Assembly: GCA_037893225.1 (NCBI GenBank)
Contig: JAZGUH010000023.1
Span: 322,501 to 386,500 of the forward strand
Origin: Hippasteria phrygiana
Taxonomy: Eukaryota; Echinodermata; Asteroidea; Valvatida; Goniasteridae
DNA: 64,000 bases
Direction of reading: 5' to 3'
Part shown: positions 24,401 through 33,400 of the stretch, piece after piece
Layout: each line of letters starts with the position of its first letter
How positions within the stretch are numbered: position 1 is the first letter of the stretch
Made by a program: the position numbers and the translations under genes
Notes under the pieces: model-generated
What the model was told of the DNA's origin: nothing
Seen by the model: only the letters and a program-made list of their open reading frames with translations
Database searches by the model: none

Positions 24401-27400
24401 CTTCCTTTTTTTTGGCGAAGACAAAATGCATGTTTTTTGTATCTCGCATAACTGATTTTGTTTTTTGGCTGTTTCCAGGCCCAGTATTTGTAGAGTTGCC
24501 GATTGATGTCCTGTACAGTTACGATCTGGTTAAGAAAGAGCTAGGAACAAGTGGAAGCAAAGCGGGCATCATAGCCAGCATCGTCTCATTGTAAGTACTT
24601 GATGTTGTATGGCATAATGATCATCAAGGCCATTCGAATCATATTACATGTTGGAGAGATTTTGGCAACCAAAGTTCAGAAAACATGAAAAGAAAATCAG
24701 TTTCAACATATTGTTTGCATTGTTAGTTTCATGAACAAGAATTTGTTCATCAAGCACTCCCCGCTCCCAAATTTGGCCCTTTTTTTCCAAATTTTATCCC
24801 CTCTAATTTTAGACTTCCTGTAATTGTTTGGAAATAATTGGTAATTCAGGGTCCTAAGAAAAAGGCTACTGGCAGAATCATTTTAGTCATACCCCCTTAA
24901 AAAAAAAATTATGTGTGGATAAAAATCTGCATAACAAACATAATTCCAGTATCCTTTCATTTCAGTGTAAAGATATAAATTACGTCAGGAATGATGTAAA
25001 TTTGAAGAGATTCTTACCCAACCTGGTGTGGTGTAAAGCACTGTATACCAAACCCAGCCTGCTCAGTTAACTCCTTGAGTACGGTTTTACGGGAGACGTC
25101 GGGGTGTCGCGGCGGTTCTAGCAGCCAAGCGAACCGCTACAATGTGTTTGTGCAGTCAAGCATAACATAAAGAATAATCCAACAATGGATTGAAACTGCA
25201 CAAACCGCGGCAAATGGCATCATTCGGCCTGGTGCCACTTCTTGTTTACGTAATATGGCGTCATCCGTACGCAAGGGGGTTAAACATTGGTTAAGATGTG
25301 TGTGGTCTAGTGGTTAGGATTTGTGACTCATGATCAGAGGATCAGGGGTTCGAATCCAGCTACTGGTCATATGCGACCCACTCTGCAAAAAGGGCAATTA
25401 TGTTGCAAAATTTGATAATAGTGTTTTATATATAGCTACAATCCCGGCCAAATCTCGTTGGGCCCTCGACCCCCCTGCCCCTGGTCAATGTTGGCTCTCA
25501 TTGCGCGGAATGCGCTCCAGCTTGATATTACAACATTGAGCGGGGGCGCGGGGGAGGGTATGTTTATCATCACGTGGCCCAAGCATTTTGGCCGGGATTG
25601 TAGAAAGGCCATTTTATAAGCTTTCATACGGTATATGTCTTGAAATGACTTAAGGAGAAACAAGACATTTTAAAAAACAAAAAGCAAAGCAATAGATTTA
25701 GGCACTCGACACAAACACATTCTTTTTTCCAACTTTATTCACTGAAAACGGCCCATTACGCGTAAAAGCATACAGCGACTTATGTGCCCTTTTTGCAGAG
25801 TGGGTAACATTTATTTACCCTGTTATTCTCTTGCAGCTATCTAGACACGTATGTCAACAACATCTTTGCTGGTGCCTGGGAGAAAAAGGAATTGGGACCG
25901 ATGCCAGTTCATCAACCCTTGGCAACCGCTGAGCAAGGTCAGACAATTCTTTGTCATTGCCCCATGTTGCACCCATGAAATATTAACCCTAACCCACCTC
26001 AATCCTCCAAAATCCTCCTTGCAGTTTTTGAGGATTTTGGAGGATTGAGGATAAATGGTGTTTGAGAAACAGGAGGATTTTGGAGGATTGAGGGTGAATG
26101 GTGTTTGAGAAACAGGAGGATTTTGGAGGATTGAGGGTGAATGGTGTTTGAGAAACAGGAGGATTTTGGAGGATTGAGGATAAATGGTGTTTGAGAAACA
26201 GGAGGATTTTAGAGGATTGAGGGTTAATGGTGTTTGAGAAACAGGAGGATTTTAGAGGATTGAGGGTGAATGGTGTTTGAAAAACAGGAGGATTTTAGAG
26301 GATTGAGGGTAATGGTGTTTGAGAAACAAGAGGATTGAGGATGAATGGTGTTTGAGAAACAGGAGGATTTTAGAGGATTGAGGGTGAATGGTGTTTGAGA
26401 AACAGGAGGATTTTAGAGGATTGAGGGTGAATGGTGTTTGAGAAACAGGAGGATTTTGGAGGATTGAGGGTGAATGGTGTTTGAGAAACAGGAGGATTTT
26501 GGAGGATTGAGGATGAATGGTGTTTGAGAAACTGAAGGATTGAGGATGAATGGTGTTTGAGAAACAGGAGGATTTTGAAGGATTGAGGATGAATGGTGAT
26601 TGAAGCACAAGAAGATTTTTGAGGATTGGGGATTGAGGCTGAAAATCGCTATACCGAATGATCACTATACCGAACAAAATATGTGGATCCCGCGATGTTC
26701 GTTATAGCAGCATTCCACTGTACTGACTACAGAAACGCACAATGACGGTGTCGGAGACGCACCATGACGGTGTCGGAGACGACGCACCATGACGGTGTCG
26801 GAGACGCACCATGAAGGTGTCGGAGACGCACCATGACGGTGTCGGCGATAACACTGCAACTTCTTCTCATATGGATTTATATTTGATATTTATTTCATCC
26901 TTTTTCAGTGCAAAAAGCCGTGGAGATCTTGAGTGTTGCTAAGAAACCTGTAATTGTTCTTGGGAGTCAAGTTACTCTTCCCCCTATGCCGGTTGAAACA
27001 GTCCGGGAAGCATTAGAGGTCAGACAGTCCGCTTCCATACAAGCTTAGGCCCCAAATCCAGATAGGGCCGGTATGTATAACGGCTCCCGGTATGCAAACC
27101 GGTTCATTTTAATCCTCCCAAACCGGGTTGGATACAGTCCGAGCCTCTACTGCAAGGCTGGCCCTGTTTGGGAGTCCATTGTGTCCAGTTCCTGGGCTGG
27201 TGAACTCTTCTAAATGCAGACAATGGGGTGACTTTAATCCGATAATAATCTTCCAAGGGTTAACAAAGGCCCTAATCGTTTGCTCAGTTTCAAAGAGTTT
27301 GCTGCTGGACAGATCTGACCACACAGTATTCACACTCAAGTAATCACCTGCACATGGGTTATTCCATAAATTTGGGTACCAACTTGCGACATTTTGACCC

Positions 27401-30400
27401 AAAATGGAAACATTCATTGAGAGGGGATTCATTAATATTTTTCACTATAACTTAAAGATATTGACATTCCTCATTAATTGTAGCCAAAATCAGACATTTT
27501 TTACTCCAGAAATGCTAAAATATCTTGTCAAAACCCATTCACGGTTTCACGTGTAAAGGGGACACCAAATTAGTTTTCTGCTTATTTTTGTGATAATTCA
27601 TGCTCAATGTTGTATGTTTATTTTAGAATGTACTTTTTGTCTTACTCAGGATAACACATCAAGGTTTATTGTGAAAATAACTTGATTACACTGAAAGTAA
27701 CAATTCGGTGCATAATTGCGTATAGGGACACCATTTGGTGTCCCCATTTACACGTGAAACCTAGTAAATGGCCCAAAAAATAAATATTTTCAAGCATGCA
27801 ATCTTTGTTATGATTTCACACTTATCAAGTGGGACATGTAATTAATGGTGATAGTTCTGGATTTGCCAGGGAACCCAATTATCTTTCTATTTCTCAGAAA
27901 TATTACACAAATTTCACGTGTAAAAGGGACACCAAAAAAGTGGGTCTTGTTTACACGTGAAACATTTAAGCTAACACACTGTCAATCTCGGTCAACTAGT
28001 TATTAAATCATTTAAATATGGTGCCATTCCAAAGCAGTATTAACATGCTTTAACATAATGAAGGGCAATTTTTCATACACCTATGTCCACATGGTAGTAT
28101 TTGAGAATCAAACAATGCATTTTAACAGCAGTCATGGCAGTTTTTTATAATGTCGCAGCTTTGGTGTCCCTTTTACACGTGAAACCGTGAACTATTTAGG
28201 ACACCATACTGTCAGGAAATTAGTCAGATGTTTCATCCTTTGCTACCAGATATTTAGGTACAAGTACTATAATTTGAGCAACTAAAATCATTTGTATATA
28301 CATTTCACTGTTGGTAATACTAGGGAAACAAATATCACAATGTAAAGAGGGACACCAAAAGTCATTGGCCCCCACATTTATGGAATCACCCATATACGAG
28401 TATACTCAGTCATTCATCAGTCAATAAACTCCCCATTGTAAACACTCTGCAGGGCCATCAGGCAGCAGGCTAGCCAAGCTCAACTGCAAGTCTATTCATT
28501 ACGGTGGCTTTGAAATGCCGACGAGCAAGTGGACTTGTAACGTCCGGGGAGGGGTATGATACCGGGAGCCGGTATGCAGACTGGCCCTAAATGGATTTCA
28601 TGCCTTACTTGTCTGGAGTAATATAGAATGAATGAAAGTCAATTTAAAGAGCAACTCCAATGGTTTTGAAAAGTGTTAGTATTTAATGTGATTGTGTTAA
28701 ATATATAATCAATTAGTTATTCATTAGAAAATCATGTTTGTTTTGCGTGTCAATGTTGTGCTATTTTGCGAGAAATTATTACCAGTTTCTTTCGAGTTTA
28801 TGAAAACTTTCCACAAATTGGCCGCTGGCTGCGCTGTTGAGAAATGAAAGAAACATAATGTAGTACCGTAGAAAGCTGCACGCGATGTTATGTGCATGCT
28901 CAACGGTAATACGTCAGAAACGAATGTTCATTAGATGTAAATGAGCTTTGACGTCATGCTCGTTTTCACGAAACTGGGATAGACTCGCGGGAAAGAAAGG
29001 CAACAAAAATGAATTTTTTTTACCACAAAAACTGGCGTAAAAGATGGGATCTTGACAAGTATCTGTTTTATTTGACATAGCTCTTCTCAATTAAATCGAA
29101 ACCTGAGAAAAGTTGGGAATTGTTGGAGTTGCTCTTTAAGCTGTTCCCCCTGGAAAAATCTTGGCTGTTTTCACCTCTCTAACAATTATTTTAGTTTTCT
29201 TTCTGTTTTCACTTCTTGTTTTCTTTTGCATGGATGCTTTACTACATTCCTAACTGATGGATCCTATAAAAATCAGTTAACCCTAACTACCCCAAGCCTT
29301 AAAAACTCCAACAGCAGGTTGTGTTAAATTTTGATGGGTTCAGGACTGTAGCGCCTTGGCACCATTATTTTACATGGAGCTATGATGCCCCAATTTGTCC
29401 AAGTCCAAAGATTGAGCCATAGGTTTACTGCACAGTGTTGGATTTTGACAGGTTGAGGAAGCCTCCTAGTGAAAATGCCTAGGGGGTTAGGGTTAAGGTT
29501 ATTTTTAACTATATTTTTACATGCATTTAAACGACCATACTTGGTAAGTTATTATGATGAATCACTCAGTTTGACATCCTGATTGATATGGGAAATATGT
29601 GGATTGAAAACCTTTGACAGTTCCAATTAATTTCCACTCTAAAAATCATATTTATTCGACGGTAGTTCTGACAACTTGTGACTCATTTTGTGGTGTTGGG
29701 TCACATTCTTCTTGATGTATATTTTGACTTTGTTTCCCCCCCCCGAAGGCAATGGGTATCCCATGCTTCCTGGGTGGAATGGCCAGAGGCATGCTGGGTA
29801 AAAACAGCCCCTATCACATCCGACAACGCAGACGAGACGCTTTGAGGGATGCAGATGTTGTCATCTTGGCAGGTTAGAAATTGAGTCAAATTTGTGGAAA
29901 ATTTATTTCCCCCCCCCCCCCCCCCACTTGTAAGCACCTTGGGTAATATAGAGGAGATGTGGAACATAACTCGAGGTTGCCTTTGACAGGGTTGAATGCC
30001 ATGCATCGCGAGGTACCCTTAAAAAGAACCTCTAGTTTCTCTTGTTTAATTTTTTGTTTCCCCCGATGTAAGATGATTGCGGTTTTAACCAGTTCGCTTC
30101 GGAGGACGTGTTAACACGATCTGGCTGTTTTTATACATGGGCACGGCTGACGGGTTAAAACGTCAAGCTTGCCTCGACTCACCTCCGGGTGACGTCTCAA
30201 CACGCTAATCCCTCATTTGTTTTGTACACACACACAAAGTCCGAGAAGTTTGTGGAGGCGGACCGTGTGTTGAACTTGAACTTGGCCACTGTGCACAGCC
30301 TGTCCTACAATTTACACTCTGGTGGGGTGCACCCAGATTATTGAAATATATGAGGTTTCGGCAAGAAATCTTGTACAAATACTGTTAAAATGACTCTTGC

Positions 30401-33400
30401 AAATCAGTATTTGTGGCGTTTGGCTGTACATCAGAAGTTGGCTGCTATATTTTGCCTTTTTTTTTAAATAGAAATTTACGGCAAAAATAATCCCGCCGCG
30501 AACTGGTTAAAGGAACTGTGCACCATTGCTACACTAGGCACCACTTGCATGTGATGTTTGAATTTGGCATGCACAAGCGCCATCAGTGCAACGTAAAAAC
30601 TCATACAGGTTAAATAGCGCCCTCACCAGTCTGTGCACTGATGGGATAATGGCTTTTTGCCTTGTCGATTTTGCAGGTACAGTATGTGACTTTAGGTTGT
30701 CCTACGGACGCCATCTGAGCCGGAAGTCTAAGATTATCGCTGTCAACCGAAATCGGTCACAACTGCTCAAGGTACCAAGACTTTCTACAGGACCTTTTTC
30801 TGTGAACTTTAGTCTTTAAGCATGCATGGTTACTCAGTAAAGGCCTATTAGTTATAAACACGCTTAAAAAGTGGCATATTCCAAACGGAAACGCACAGTT
30901 CTGATTTGCATAGACTCTGATTTAGAGTCGGGCTTAAAAGGAGTATTTGAATGGAAACAAAAACATTCTGACTTTCGAGATAACACGGTGTGGCCATAAA
31001 CTGATACTGGACCGTATAAAACTGCGTTCTTAGTAGTGAAGTCATATGTGACCCACTCTGCAAAAAGGGCACTTATGTTGCAAAATTTGAAAATAGTGTT
31101 TTATATATAGCTGGATAGGCCATTTTATAAGCTTTCATATGGTATATGTCCGAGGTCTCTAGCATTTTGCAATCACGAGATATTTGGAAATTTGCATGTT
31201 TGTTTTCAGGAATTTCTTGAAATGACTTAAGGAGAAACAAGCCATTTACAAAAACAAAAAGCAAAGCAATAGGTGGAAGCACTCGACAAAAACACATTCT
31301 TTTTCCAACTTTATTCACTGAAATCAAAGATTTTGGTTATGAAATAGAATAATATAGGTATCAAAGATGCAAAAAATTCCCTCCATTCAAAATCACTTGT
31401 TTGAAGAATTTTTCACCCTCTTCACATTGAACGGCCCATAACTCGTAAAAGCATACAGCGACTTATGTGCCCTTTTTGCAGAGCGGGTCACATATTTCCT
31501 TTGTTACTTGTCTTCTATTTCATTTGTAGAACTCAGATATGATTTGGACTCCTACTCTGGCCATACAAGGTGACCCTGGTACCTTCGTAACCTCCTTGCA
31601 GAAGGCTCTAGGGGCCTACAAGTGTGACCCGGAATGGCCACGCCTCCTCAAGGGGCGGGATGAAGAGAAAGAGCAGGCAAATATGTAAGTGTCACCCATT
31701 GTTCACTTTACATTATAATGATCCAAAGTGTGGCACATATGTGACCCACTCCAGAAAAAGGTGATATAAGTCGCGCTATGCATTTACGTGTAATGGCCCT
31801 TTCAACCCAAAAGGGGTGAAATTTTTCATCAAAATTCATTTATTTTTTTGTCTTGCATGATATCTTAAATATCTAAAGTTTCAGGTTTGGTGCACAACAA
31901 TGTTGATTTCAGTGAATAAAGTGAAAAAATAACCTTTTTAGAGTGCATTGTTCCATTGCATTGTATTAGAACTAGCTATTTCAAAGCCTGTTTTCTCTGT
32001 TGTGCAATTTGAACTCCATAGAACTAATTAATATGCAAAAATGCGATATCTCCAGAACGGAAAGGGCTTTGGAGCTCTATCATGTACCAAACGAAAGCTT
32101 ACATTGCAGGCTTTCCAAACATACATAAAACTCATTTTTCATATTTTGCGACATAATATACCTTTTTCCATTCAAAAAGCCTGAAAACCGAGGACATCAT
32201 AGCTCCATGTAAAGTAATGGTGCCAAACCTGTATAGTCCTGAACCCACCAAAATACAACACAGCGTGATGGTGGATCTTGGTGGATTTGGAACGGTTACA
32301 ATTAACATATTTAAACCACGATTATTATTATTTTTTCTTTTCATTCTGGGCTTCAGTGGTAAATCCAACGCTCCCGTCAACCATTACCTGAATCCGCTGA
32401 AAGTCCTTCACATCATGGAAGATTGCTTGGATGAGGACAGTATCCTAGTGGCAGACGGCGGTGACTTCGTTGGAAGTGCCGCATACATTCTCAGGTACGC
32501 CAATAATAAACATTTACCTCCAGAAAATACAGTTAAGACTGTGAAAACATTTAACGGTGGAAATCACATTAGGGAAGTCATCCTTATTAAATTGGCAGAA
32601 CTAATAGCGCTACCATTGTTTTGTTGTTGTTGAGATACCGGTACTTGTCTATCTCAGCTGGTGCCTCTGATAATGATTTGCTCTGATTTGTGACGACGCT
32701 GGCAGTTTCGTCATAGAATAATAAGCCAGTTCGGTATTTCAACTGCGCATGTGCACAATGACATTTTATCCCGAATGACCCGCGTGACCTAACGCCCGCG
32801 TGTGAACGCAAAAGGTGGTCGCACAACGCGCACGTGTCAAATTCAATCAGAATGGGCATTCGCGTAACACGGCGTGACATGTTAGCAATTTTATCCCGAA
32901 TAACCTTTGACCTTTGAGATACCGAACTGGCTTATTCAAAACAGACAAAGATGTGATGAGTTCTCTGCTTAATTGCTGACCTCATTTTGTTCAGAAAGGT
33001 TAGCTTTCCACTCAAAAGTCTAATGCAAAGCACTGAATGCGGTACCTCAGTGGAAACAGTGGTACCGCTAACATTACCGCCTGTTTAATAATGATGTCAT
33101 CCCTTATTTATTGGTGCAGTTTAAATGTTAATGGAGTATTAAGTGGACTTGGTATATTTATATTGGGATTTCCATTCAAAAGCGTGATGCAAAGCACTGA
33201 ATGCAGTACCTCAGTGGAAACAGCGGTACCGCTAACATTACCGCCTGTTTAATAATGATGTCGTCCCTTATTTATTGGTGCAGTTTAAATGTTAATGGAG
33301 TATTAAGTGGACTTGGTATATTTATATTGGGATTGACATTCAAAAGGGTGATGCAAAGCACTGAATGCGGTACCTCAGTGGAAACAGCGGGCCCACTAAA

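Noticed and set aside
25298..25371. Possible functional tRNA gene
   Set aside because: A and B boxes are good but the ends do not form an acceptor stem, and it is cut off by a MITE; better explained as a SINE head.
26252..26677. 141-codon minus-strand frame with repeated Ser/Pro-rich blocks
   Set aside because: It is a read-through of the 43-bp minisatellite; the protein repeats exactly with the DNA unit.
26028..26848. CRISPR-like array
   Set aside because: The units are directly tandem with no unique spacers, and the genome is eukaryotic.
17408..29496. Interstitial telomere repeats (TTAGGG/CCCTAA)
   Set aside because: Only one or two units, always at TTAA edges of bounded inverted-repeat elements; no array.
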